NCBI RefSeq assembly: GCF_901709675.1
Contig: NC_051089.1
Span: forward strand, 19,094,008-19,158,007
DNA length: 64,000 bases
Origin: Syngnathus acus
Lineage: Eukaryota > Chordata > Actinopteri > Syngnathiformes > Syngnathidae
Direction: 5' to 3'
Each line of letters opens with the position of its first letter. The stretch's first letter is position 1. A program made the position numbers and the translations under genes. The notes beneath the pieces are model-generated. The model saw only the letters and a program-made list of their open reading frames with translations. It did not search any database and was not told the origin of the DNA. This document shows positions 46,501-58,500 of the stretch, piece after piece.

Positions 46501-49500
46501 CAGCTCCCTTGCTTCTACTTTTCCATGTCGGTGCGGTCGTAAGTGACCCCTATTGCAGTCATTATCTTGTTAACTGTCGCCTTGCGCGACTCCTATGCAT
46601 GATTGTGTGAAAGTCAAAAATTGAACGTATCCAACTTTCTGACCACCCAACCTCCACTGTGGTGCAACAAACTTACTATTTTATTGAGTAGGTACATTGA
46701 GCAACCTAGCTTCCTCTTGACTGAATTCACTTTAGTCCAAATGTCCTATTCTAAAATTTATATAACTCGACCTCTACTTCTTAAGCCTGACGAGCCAAAA
46801 TATCAGATCTTGCTCTTGTTTCCTACCGTTTTAATAATAATAATAATAATAATAAATTATATTTATAACGCACTTTACATTCGGGGGAATCTCAAAGTGC
46901 TACATGGCAGATAAAAAACAAGAAAACAAAACAAGGACAAGTTTAAAACAACTGGACGACAACCAAGATATGAGAGAAATTACGGAAATGCTAAGGTAAA
47001 GAGGTGAGTTTTAAGTCCAGTTTTGAAAGAGTCAGTGGATTGGGGTGCTCTTAGGTGGTCGGGGAGGGAGTTCCACAGTGTAGGGGCTGTATGGCAGAAG
47101 GCCCGGTCGCCCATGGTGCGCAGCTTGGTTTTCGGAACGTGGAGAAGGTATGAATTGGATGAGCGGAGGCTTCGAGTGGCAGGTTTTGTGGCAAGGAGTT
47201 CTTTGAGGTATGGGGGAGCATGTCCGAGGATGCAATGGTGAGTGAGGAGGGCGATCTTATAATCAATTCGGAATTTGATGGGGAGCCAGTGCAGAGAACG
47301 GAGGATGGGTGTGATGTGATTGCTTTTCCGCACCCTCATCAGGATCCTAGCAGCGCTGTTTTGAATGTACTGAAGCCTCTGGAGGCTCTTGCTAGGGATC
47401 CCGATGAGGAGTGCGTTACAATAGTCTAGCCTTGAGGAGACAAAGGCGTGGACAAGTTTCTCAGCATCCGTCAGGGTAAGTGTGGGGCGGAGTTTGGAAA
47501 TATTTCTGAGGTGGAAGAAGGAGGTTTTGCAGATGTGTTTTATGTGTGACTCAAGGTTGAGTTGAGGGTCCAGTTTCACACCCAGGTTGGTGACAGTGGC
47601 TGAGAGGGGAATAGTGAGACCGGCGAATAAGATGCTTGTTATTGGGCAGGTATGGATCTGATGGGGAGTGCCAATTAACATGGCTTGGGTTTTGTGACTG
47701 TTAACTTGCAGGAAGCTGAGATTCATCCACGCCTTTATCTCCTCCAGACACAGGGAGAGGCTAACCTATCTACACCAGGAAACCATTTACCAGGGGTCTC
47801 AAACTCCAGTCCTCGGGGGCCGCATTCCTACATGTTTTCCAAGTTTCCCTCGTTAAACACACCTGATTCAATTATCAGAACGTGAGGATGAACTGATCAT
47901 TTGAATCAGGTGTGTTTAACGAGGGAAACTTGGAAAACATGTAGGAATGCGGCCCCCGAGGACTGGAGTTTGAGACCCCTGCTCTAGCACAATTCAATTC
48001 TCTCTCTTTTCTTTCCTTTCTCAATCCCTTTGGCTTCCTAGCCACACTCTCCTCCAAAATATCTACCACAACGTTCCACATTTCAACTTTCAACTTTCCT
48101 TGTATTCCATACTTTTTCTTCCACTTCGGCATGTATTGCATACAATTAAGAAATGTACTCACCATGAACTTCTCATCTCCTTCAAGAGCTAGAGATGTAT
48201 CGTTCTTATTTCCCATCTTAATTTTAGAAGTTTTAGTTTTTCCAATTTTTTTTTCAATTTTTTTCTTTTTCTTTGAGGATCCTCAATGCAGGTTTAAATT
48301 GACCTTTCAACAAATTACTAGCCTGTGTTATTGCCGTGGATCAATGCTAGAACTGCCATCTAGTCAATTTATCCTACCAGTCACACTCTCAACCACACAA
48401 CTTTCATGCAAACAGCTTGGAAAAACGGACACAAAAGAATCTACGCCCTTCTTCAATTAAGAAAAAGAAGCTCTGTTTTTTCTTAGCCCGTTCCTTCTAC
48501 TGGGACTAGAATCCCAGCTGTTTCTTGGCTTGGAAAAACCAAAGCCGTATTTCTCATAGCCCGGACAAACCAAAGCCGTATCTCTCATGGCTCGGACAAA
48601 CCAAAGCCGTATCTCATAGCTCTGACAAACCAAAGCCGTATATCTCGTGCACCTTTAACTTTTTACGCGTTTCACAACAACACAATCACACAACTTTAGG
48701 GCTTTAACTTACTTGTCCCCTGGTTCGTTGCACTGCCGGATCCCGTCAATCCACCTCTGTCAGACGAAGGCAGACCTAAGATGCTGGCCCAGCGAAGAAT
48801 TCTCTTCCCAGGACTTTCTTTTCCAGGTCCTCCTAATGGACGCCGGCTTGTCGACAATGCAGCACGTCCTGCTCCGTCAGCCAGATGGCGGGTATGAGGG
48901 ATCCGGGTCACGGCACCAAAATGTTAGAGTGGTGTTCACTCTAACTTATTTTTGCAAGAACCACACGGGAGACAGTATGCCCTTTTAAACACCTGCAGGT
49001 GGAGAGTCATTCGTCGCTGTGCGTACAGCGATGATCGAATGAGGTCTGACTCAGGCCTCTTGCAGGAGCATTTTTATTGAAACAGGGTGGGGGTGAGAGT
49101 GGACAGGATGGGGTTGAAGCCCCTGGCCTGCTGATCAAAGCATAGCAGGGGGTCTTTTGCAACGTTGTGTAAACAAAACAACTTTGATTGCTTCCTCTGC
49201 AGCTGGTCAATCAGTTCAAAAGATCTTAGCACTTTGTTCTACTACTTTTGTTAAGACAGGACAAGCTAGGTTATTTATTACAGGTTACATTCCAACATAA
49301 TCATACGATCAAGATAATCTGTAAACCCTAACATAATATTTATTGGTAATGTAACATTTAATTTATATATATTTTTTGTAATGATTGTTATTTTCTAATA
49401 TGCTGTAATGATGTGTATATTTACGTTATCTGGGTTATGTTTCATTTGTGAATTGCTCCGCTACACCCATCGTGAGGGCCAGCGGGAAAGAGAAAAGAGA

Positions 49501-52500
49501 GGAGGGAACAGGAGTTGAGTTAAGAGAGAGGAAAATAAAGACGTGGCTGAGTCACTAATGCCGTGTTGGTATCTTATTTTAGCAAGTAAGACTACCAGAA
49601 AGTACGCACTATATAACCATTGTGAACCGCCTTACTCCGGCCCCGGAGAGGAACAGCTTTTAAGAATTACAGAGTGGAGGCAGCAGTGTTTTTCTGGCTC
49701 GTCTTTGTCTCTGCTAAGTTGCCGAGGCAGTCAGCTAGCTTCAGTGGTGGCTAGCACGTCCGGGCGATACAAGGCAGTTTGATCTACAGAACTGTTTGTG
49801 TAGACCCAGAGTTTTCACCTGCTCGTTTTAGCTGGACTGTGATTTCAGTATGTCACTACATCGAGAGCATCCTGATGACGGTGTGCTGGACGACAGCGTG
49901 CACGCTTATGGTGTCGATGGTACGGCGGCCCTGCCTCCACAGGACGCTTCGATGACTGTGGTTCACTACCGTGTGGATTTGCCGCCATGTTTTCACGGCG
50001 ATGGTAAGGTCAAAGAAGATTTTGGAAGGTTTATGGAAGACCCAATTGGAGCTGGCTGTTAAAGCCTGTGGGGATGGACAGAAGATAGATATAGCGACCA
50101 TACTTCCCATTCGCCTTAGTGGAGATGCTTTGGAGTACTAGCTGTCTCTGCCACCCGTCATGCAGCAAACTACGACCAATGTGCGGCGAAGCTTAATGAT
50201 GCAGTTGGCAGAAAGGAATTTTTGCTGCATTTTCAAACTTTTGTCAATGCTAGACAGCGTATATGCCCAGAGAACTCTTTGAGGTTTATGCTGCTGAATT
50301 CACAAAGCTGGTGCTGGAACCTTTGCCATGGAACGCTCCAGGAGATTTGTTGCCGGATTGGGCCCCATCCTTCAATCCAAGTGTCATGAGTACAGCGTTG
50401 CTACGCTGGAAGATGCGTTAACGGTTGCATGCAAACGGTAGCGTGCTCAGGAGGCTTTGAGACTCTTTCCGCCTCCACTGCCAGTCACTCACCCTATGCG
50501 ACAATACCGGCATCCAGAGATGAGCCGCTATCAGCCATGGTTTCCACCAGGGCTGTGGACTCGGACTCGGTCGGACTCGGTCATTTTTGCCGGACTCGGA
50601 CTCGGTGCTGATTTTGACCGAGTCCACCGAGTCCGACAATAAAACAAATACGTTCAATTTTATTTTCATCATGCTGCTGAGAATGCGCGTAGGAATACTG
50701 TCCACAGCCCTGCTACGGTTATTTAATGTTTTGGTTGCCCTGGTTACAGAGGCGTTGCTACACTAAAGGGAGGGGAGATTGTGTCTGTAGCAACGCTGAT
50801 TAGCTAAAGAATGTAGTGTGGTGTAAATTAGCACTCAACCAGCTGTTCGTCTCCTATTGTTGGCTGACTCGTCCGCGAGTGAGATCAGATAACTTGAATT
50901 GCCGCTTTCCTGTGGAACAATGCAACGAAACCTTTGCTAGACTTTATCTACTTAGTAAATTAACACACAATAACAATAAGTAACTTGTCCTAAACACTTA
51001 AACAAACATTGAGTAAATATGGGATAACTTGTACGCAACTACTTGAAACTGTATATAACGCTTGACAAAGAAAAACAGTTCTGACCAACAACAATCTATG
51101 AACCAAATCAGAACACTTCGCCTATGCAAATATGCTCTGCTCATTGTTGGTGAAGGCCTCTTACAGGAACAAAAACACACACACATAACAAAAGGACAGT
51201 AAGGACTCGGAGACAGATGGCTGACAGGGAACAAAAGACATCTCTGTCACTAAAGAGGAAGAATTTAAATAACAACCCGCGACGGGGAGATTAAAATCAA
51301 GACTCTTGCCATCAAGGACACCAACGGGGGGCATGACAGTGAGGCGGTCAAGAATGTCATCAACGCCGTCATCAAGGATTTTGACCTGCATGTCCTCTCC
51401 ATCGTCGTCGATAACGCAGCGACCATGAGCAAAGCCGTGCGGCGAAATGGATGAGGACGAGGGGGGCGTCAATCTGGACGACGAGGTCCAGCTTGAGAAG
51501 TTCGCTGGGATTCAGGATGCCGATTTTCGAATGATTCATCACATGCGCTGTGCTATTCACACGCTGCAACTGGCAATTCGTGACAGATTGAAGGCGGAGC
51601 ATGTCATGAAACTACTGGATAAAGTCCGACGGGTGGTGAAGAGACTGCGGACCCCCAATCTGCTTGCTGTCCTCCGTCGTCGAGGAGGTCTTCTCCCTGT
51701 CGTCGATGTGCCCACCCGTTGGGGAAGCACCTACCTCATGACAAAACGGCTCCTTCATCTACGAGAGCATGTCCAGGACTTGGCGGCTGCTTCTCCGGAA
51801 CTTCTCCTTAACGAGTCAGAATGGAAGAAGCTTGAGACCTTGGCCACGATCCTCAAGATGCCATACGATGTCACGGTCAAGCTCCAGTCGGCCTCAATCA
51901 CCCCCGGCAGCTTTCTCAAGGAGTGGTCGGCCTTGAAGGCAGCGTTGCGCAAGCAGCCCCCTCTGGCTTCACCAATCGCCAATTCAATGGAGCAACGAGA
52001 GGACAAGCTCTTCGACAATGATTTTTTTCTGGCAGCCGTCTTCGTCGATGCGCGTTACCGCATTCTCCTCAGCGAAGAGCAGATGGAGCGCGCCAAGAAT
52101 GGCCTCCGTGCCGTTGTGAGGCGAATCCGGTCTCGTACCCACCAGCACCTGGAGGGGCCGTCGATGAAGGCCGAGGTTGATGGCTCCACATCGACGGAGG
52201 AGGATGAGTTTGAAAAAGAACTTGACAGCATTGAGCGCCGCCAGCGTTTGTCGGCCGCCACCTCGCCAACCGACATAGATGAAGAAATTGGGGCAATGTT
52301 GGCACTTGGTCAAATGAAATGACCAGCTCAGTGGCCTAGTGGTAGAGTGTCCGCCCTGAGACTGGAAGGTTGTGGGTTCAAACCCCGGCCGGGTCATACC
52401 AAAGACTATAAAAATGGGACCCATTGCCTCCCTGCTTGGCACTCAGCATTAAGGGTTGGAATTGGGGGGTTAGATCACCAACTGATTCCCGAGCGCAGCA

Positions 52501-55500
52501 CCGCTGCTGCTCACTGCTCCCCTCTCCTCCAGGGGATGGATTAAAATCACACGGGGATGGGTTAAATGCAGAGGACAAATTTCACCACACCCAGGTGTGT
52601 GTGTGACGATCATTGGGACTTTAATCTTTAATCTTAATCTGAAAGAGAGCCCATTTGTTACAGCTGATCGTTATCCGTCCGGCCTCAAGGCAGCGACTCG
52701 GACACTAACAGCAATGCCAATCAGCCAAGTCAGCGTAGAGCGCCTGTTTTCCGGGCTCAAGTTTATCATGTCTGATCAGCGCGGCGCGATGAAGGCTGAC
52801 TTGGTTGAGGCGATTTTGTTCCTAAGAACAAACTCAAGTCGTTGAATTGAAACTTGAAAGTATCTGTTTATTGTATTTCGTTTATATGTTTAATAAAGAC
52901 AAAGCCATCACAAAACTGTTGTAATTATTTAGATTTTGATCTAAATTAGCCTTGAATAAAGACTAAGCAGTCACATGAATTAACAGAAAAATGGACAGCC
53001 GGACTAGGACTCGGACTCGTGGTCAAGAGGCCGGACTCGGACTCGGTGCAAAAATCCGACCGAGTCCACAGCCCTGGTTTCCACCCAACATGGAAAGAAC
53101 CTGGTGGATTGTTCTGCTGAACTTTTTTTAAGCCATAAAGCAGCTCTCCAGTGATGTACGTGCTCTGAAACTTCAAGTTGCCGTGCAAGTGCATGATGCC
53201 AGCCGCCCAAGATGGACGGCACCGTGCTCTCCACGATGATACTCCCAGGCGTAGTTATGATCATCCAGACTACTAGACGAGTGCCTGTGACAGAGAAAAG
53301 TACCGACGCTCACCATCCATGTCTCCTGTCCGGGATGTAGCCCGTTCCTTTTCACGCACCTATCACCGGGCCGACCGTAGGTCCTGCAGTGACTGCCACT
53401 TCTCCGGGCACTCGCCGGAGCACCGCGAATGTCGACGCTCCCCAGATCATCGTGGCCGTTGGCAGTCTTCACCTCCTCCTCACCACCATGACCATCACTC
53501 GAGCTATGCAAGCAGCACCAGACCCCACAGCCTGAAGAGATGGCATTCTTCTCATCATCCCAACGACAAGTTCTCTTCTTGTCGTGACTATGACTGTGAC
53601 ATTACTTCTGATGTTGACAGACCTAGTTTCCCTTCAGCACACTCAGGCAGGGAAAGGCCAAGACACTATGACAGTAACCATCATGTGAACTAACAGTAAC
53701 CATCATGTGCCCTTTAATGATGGCCACGGCAGCCAGGGAAAATTGTGGTAGTAGATACTGAGGGCCAAGTGTCTACTTTGAGTATAGAGGCCTACGCAAC
53801 GCAACAACACCCGTGCAAACAGTTTACGTGCAATGCACTGGCCATTATTGAAAATGTTGCTACGAAAGTGTACATCAATTCTGGTTCCGACATTTCACTT
53901 ATTAGTGAGGCATTTAGGATGGCCATTCCCTCGTTGAAATCAAAACCTCTACAGCGGCCTGTAGTTGTTCCTCGGACTGTTACTGGCGACTACTTGGACA
54001 ATCTAGGCACCCTTTCACTCAACATAAGGTTGGGCAGTGAAATGTTCACACACACTGTTCGGGTCGTACGGAATGTTACACAGCCTATCATATTAGGCTT
54101 GGACTTTATTTTTGCACATTTTGCTGTCTAAGATCTGAGAGACGGTGTTTTTTAATGTGGGTAATCGAGCCGTGGTTCCCCTGTTAACTGCTACGGAGGC
54201 AGCTCCTTTGAGTTGCAATGCTATCACTGTGACGCCACTCCTTGTTCCTGCCATGTCACAAATGACTGTTCTAGCGAAGATCCAACCGACTATTGGTGTG
54301 CGTGACGTTGGCACGGAGTACGTTGGTGTGATGGAACTGGGTCTGCCTACTTCCCAAGGCTTGTTGGCCACTCGCACTGTGGCTTCAGTTCAGGCTGGGT
54401 TGACTTATGTTAGGGTTCATGAATCCAACCACCTCAGACCTGCAAGTTTCCAGTCAAACAAAACTTGGTGATTTTTACCCCATGGACCAATACAGTGATG
54501 ATGACCACTGCATAGTTGAACCAAGTGTAGATGCAGTCACTACCCGAAATGCATCCACTCATCATCATCATCGGCGGTCACTCGTAATCGAGTATGACGG
54601 TCCTCCTTCCTGGTCTTTGTGGGTCTTCAGGTGGGTGAAGAGGCCGATCCTGGACCCGATAACTGGTGCAGTGTGGACAGGGGAATGTAATGGTGGTGGG
54701 TTTGGGTTGGGCCAGCTTGGTGGAGGCTCTCTTTTCTGCGTCTGCGTTTGTCTTGAGCAGCATGGTGGAGGTCAACGTTATATTCAGCGGCGCCGTCACG
54801 GACAAGGTTTCTCCACGTTGTCCTGCTGTGGCCTTGGCTTCCCAAGTTTTAAGGTTTATGTGACACTTCATCAGGTTTGCTTTTATGTTGTCCTTGAACC
54901 TCTTCTTCTGACCTCCCGGGGCCCGCTTTCCTTCAGCGAGCTGGGAATAAAGGACTTGTTTTGGGAGGCGAGAGTCAGGCATACGGATTACATGGCCAAT
55001 CCATCTGAGTTGGTTTTGGGCAATGGTGGCAGTGATGGTAGGCAAGCCAGCCTCCTCCAGAACGCTGGTGTTGGTGCGTCGGTCCTTCCAGCTGGTCCTG
55101 AGGATTTTCCGGAGGCATCTCTGATGGTAGGTCTCCAGTGCCCTTAAGTGCCTGCTGTATGTGGTCCAGGCTTCTGACCCATACAGAAGGGTGGGTAGGA
55201 CCACAGCTTTGTAGACCAGGATTTTGGTCTTTGCTTGGAGGTCACGATTCTCGAAGACTATCTTCCGTAGTCTTGAGAAAGCCGCACTGGCACAGCTGAG
55301 GCGATGGTCAATTTCATCACCAATGGTGGCTTTAGATGACAGGAGGCTGCCGAGATAGGGGAAGTGGTCAACCTTTTCCAGTCGGATGTTATCAATAGAG
55401 ATGTTTGGGGGGCGGACAGGCAAACTGCAGTTTGGTAGTGGTTGGTGGAGGATTTGGGTCTTTTTTTAATTAATGGCTAGACCAAGCTGTTTGTATGCCT

Positions 55501-58500
55501 TCGCGAAGGCAGACAGAATACTCTGTAGGTCTTCTTCCGACAGGGCTACAAGGGCATTGTCGTCCGCATACTGCATCATGATGGATATGGTGGTGGTTTG
55601 ACCTTTAGCCCTGAATCGGTTGATGTTGAGAAGTTGACCGTCAGTTCTGTACATGATTTTGACTCCGTGGGGCAGATGCTTGCTTGTGTGGCGGAGGATA
55701 GCAGCGATAAAGATGGAAAATAGTGTTGGAGCGATAACGCATCCCTGTTTGACACCTGTGTCAACCCTGAAGGGTTCGGTCTCGTCTCCACTGCCGCTCC
55801 GCACTGTGGCTGACATGTTATCATGCAGTAGTCTCAGTACTCTGATGTATTTGTCTGGGTAGCCAATCTTGGATAGAACCAGCCAAAGGGCCTGACGGCT
55901 AACTGAATCGAAGGCCTTGGTGAGGTCTATGAAGGCCATGTATAGTGGTTGATTTTGTTCCCGGCATTTTTCTTGCAGTTGTCGAGCAATGAAAACCATA
56001 TCTGTGGTGCCTCTACTTGGGCGAAATCCACTCTGAGACTCAGGAAGGGTGCTTTCTGACAGGGGGGTGAGTCTGTTGGCCAGAACCCGAGCGAGGGCTT
56101 TCCCTATGGTGGAGAGGAGAGAAATGCCACGGTAATTCCCGCAGTCTGCCTTGTCTCCTTTCTTGAATACGGAGACGATTAAGGCATCTCTGAGCTGCGC
56201 AGGGATTTCCTCTTCTTCCCAGATCTTAAGAAGCAGGGCATGGATGTGCTTGAGAAGGTCGGGTCTGCCTTTCTTCAAGACCTCTGCTGGAATTCCATCG
56301 GGCCCAGCAGCCTTGTTGTTCCTCATCTTCCTAATGGCATCCTGCAGCTCGTTCAGGCTGGGTGGCTCTCCCATGCTTTCAGCTGTGGGCTGTTGTGGTA
56401 GTTGATCAAGAGCCTCCATCTCAGGTTTAGTGTCCCTGTTTAAGAGGTCCTCGTAGTGTTCTTTCCACCTTTTTGCAATTGCATCCTTATCCGTCAGCAG
56501 CAGGCCATCCTTAGAGCGAAGGGGGGTTAGGCAGTGGTGGCTGGGACCATACACCGCTCTTGTGGCATCAAAGAAGCCTCTCGTGTCTCCGGAGTCAGCA
56601 AGCTGCTCGATCTCCAGAGCCTTCTTTGTCCACCATTGGTTCTTCAGTTTCCTAACCTGTGTTTGGACGGCTGCCTTCGCTTTGGCATGGGCTACTCTTT
56701 TCACCTTGCAGTGGATGTCATTTTGCCAGGTGATGAAAGCTTGCCGCTTGTTGTTAATTAGCTGCTGGATCTCAGTGTCATTCTCATCAAACCAGTCTTG
56801 ATGCGTCTGCTTTTTGTGACCGAGGATTTTTTTGCAGGTGTTCATTATGGTCGTCGAAAGTGTGCTCCAGTGTGTTTCAATATCCTCTGGGTAGTGGTTG
56901 GGCAGCGCTGCACTAAGAGCCTCCTGCAGCTGTTGTTGGTAGGCGGTGTCATTCAACAGCTCGATGTTAATTCTTGGCCGGCACTGTTTTTTCTGCATCC
57001 GTTTTTTCCGCATTAGGCGGATGGATATGATGGAGCGAATAAGGCGATGGTCGGTCCAGCAGTCGTCTGCACTGGTCATTGCTCTGGTGTTTAAGACATC
57101 GCGGCGGTCTTTAGAGCGGACAATGACATAGTCGATGAGATGCCACAGTTTGGAGCGAGGATGCATCCAAGATGTTTTAAACTTGTTTTTTTGACGGAAA
57201 AGTGTGTTGGTGATGACCAGGTTGTGTTCTGAGCACTTGGTTAGTAGTAATGTGCCATTAGAGTTTGTGTTTCCAACCCCTTCTCTCCCCAGCGTACCCC
57301 TCCATAGGTGGTGGTTTCGTCCCACTCTGGCGTTGAAGTCTCCAAGCAGGATGAGCTTATCCTCCTTGGGGACTTCCGATAGGACTTTGTCTAGGTCAGC
57401 GTAGAAGGCCTCCTTCACTTCGTCCTGTGCATCAAGTGTTGGTGCTAATGACCGTGGCCATCTGATTGTTGACAAGCATCAGGCGTATGGTCATTAGGCG
57501 CTCGTTAATGCCCACAGGGAGTTCATGGAGGTGGTTGATGAGGCGGTTCTTGATAGCAAAACCCACACCGTGGATTCTTGGCTCAGTTGCAGGCTTTCCT
57601 TTCCAAAAGAAAGTATATCCACCTTTTTCCTCCTTCAGCTGCCCTTCATCTGCCAGTCAGGTCTCGGAGAGTGCTGCAATGTCAATCTGGAACTTCCTTA
57701 GCTCTCTGGAGATGATGGCAGTTCGCCTTTCAGGTCGATCGCTGGCTTGGTTGTCCGTTAGGGTCCGCACGTTCCAGGCTCCAATGTGTACATGTTTTTG
57801 TTTCTGACCGCGTGGTGGTGATCCCTCTGGATGCGGTATTCCAGACAGGATTTTGTGAGGCAGGCTATGTTTAGGGTACCTTTTCTAACCCCCTCCCCTA
57901 ATGGGGTGAGCAGAGTGGATCCTGAATAGGGCTGCTCAGTCATGGGTGCAGCTGCCGAGAAGCTCTTCTGCCTCAGTCCAAGAACTTAACGACTGAATCT
58001 AACACCCACCGCCTGTGTGCCAAGTTGTGGCAAGGGGCTGCCAGACCTCACTGTCCTACCCCCGTTACCACTTCCTGATCGCCACAGGACTTTGTTGTCC
58101 AGGATGTAAAATGGAATAGGTTCCCTTCAGGAGGACGCCTGCGCGTGACATCTTTTAGCGTGAGGAGACTGATGCGCCTGCAGCCACCACATGGTCCTTG
58201 GCAGAAAGGGGCCGGGATCCAATGGCATGGAGTCCATGACGATTGGAGACCACCCTCTGTTGCAGCCTTTATCCGCCTTCAGTGCCGTTGTGACTCACAG
58301 TGTCATCCTCCGCCACTCCCACCGTTGAGGTCTTTGGATCGCACTTTGTCTGGAACCTCCCCTTCGACCTTACCGCCATGGTTGAACCTACCAGGAGCCG
58401 AGACTCCAGACGGCATTGCTCTCCGGTTCATCGGAACGCGCAGGGCTCTCCACCACGACAAGGTGGCGATCCATGGAGAGCATCCACTACGCCAGGGGTC

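Larger units (their letters stand above)
45000..49333 (-). mobile_element. endogenous-retrovirus-like element, internally deleted, with nested LINE and MITE
   Basis: LTRs at 45000-45415 and 48922-49333 begin TGTTAGAGTG and end CCCTAACA. Next to the right LTR, on the - strand, is TGGTGCCGTGACCCGGAT, a primer-binding site matching the 3' end of tRNA-His at 17 of 18 positions. A short gag-like ORF starting Met-Gly-Asn lies at 47983-48216, and an integrase C-terminal remnant at about 45800-45960. Most of pol and any env are missing. A clear flanking duplication was not found. Confidence 0.82.
50548..53076 (+). mobile_element. composite hAT with most of a transposase gene, MITE at its left end
   Basis: Flanked by GTTTCCAC on both sides (50540-50547 and 53077-53084). 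The left 165 bp are a complete MITE (both ends CAGGGCTGTGGACTCGG / GTCCACAGCCCTG). 50713-51270 is unrelated sequence. A transposase covers 51286-52321, interrupted by a SINE, and ends at 52845. The 3' end matches 29984-30200 inverted. Confidence 0.88.
54560..58479 (-). mobile_element. RTE-like LINE, near full length
   Basis: Flanked by a 9-bp duplication GCATCCACT (54551-54559 and 58480-58488). The 3' end is a GAT-repeat tail. A single long coding region runs from about 57810 to 54578 (endonuclease, RT, C-terminal domain) and is broken only by a frameshift near 57470 and one TAA at 55466-55468. About 650 bp of presumed 5' UTR precedes it. Confidence 0.9.

Noticed and set aside
51447-52322. 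Host gene encoding a 291-residue protein
   Set aside because: Core motifs are those of a hAT transposase, and the frame lies between inverted ends with 8-bp duplications.
54407-55147. 246-codon + strand ORF
   Set aside because: It is antisense to the LINE polyprotein at 54578-55423, which has clear domain motifs.
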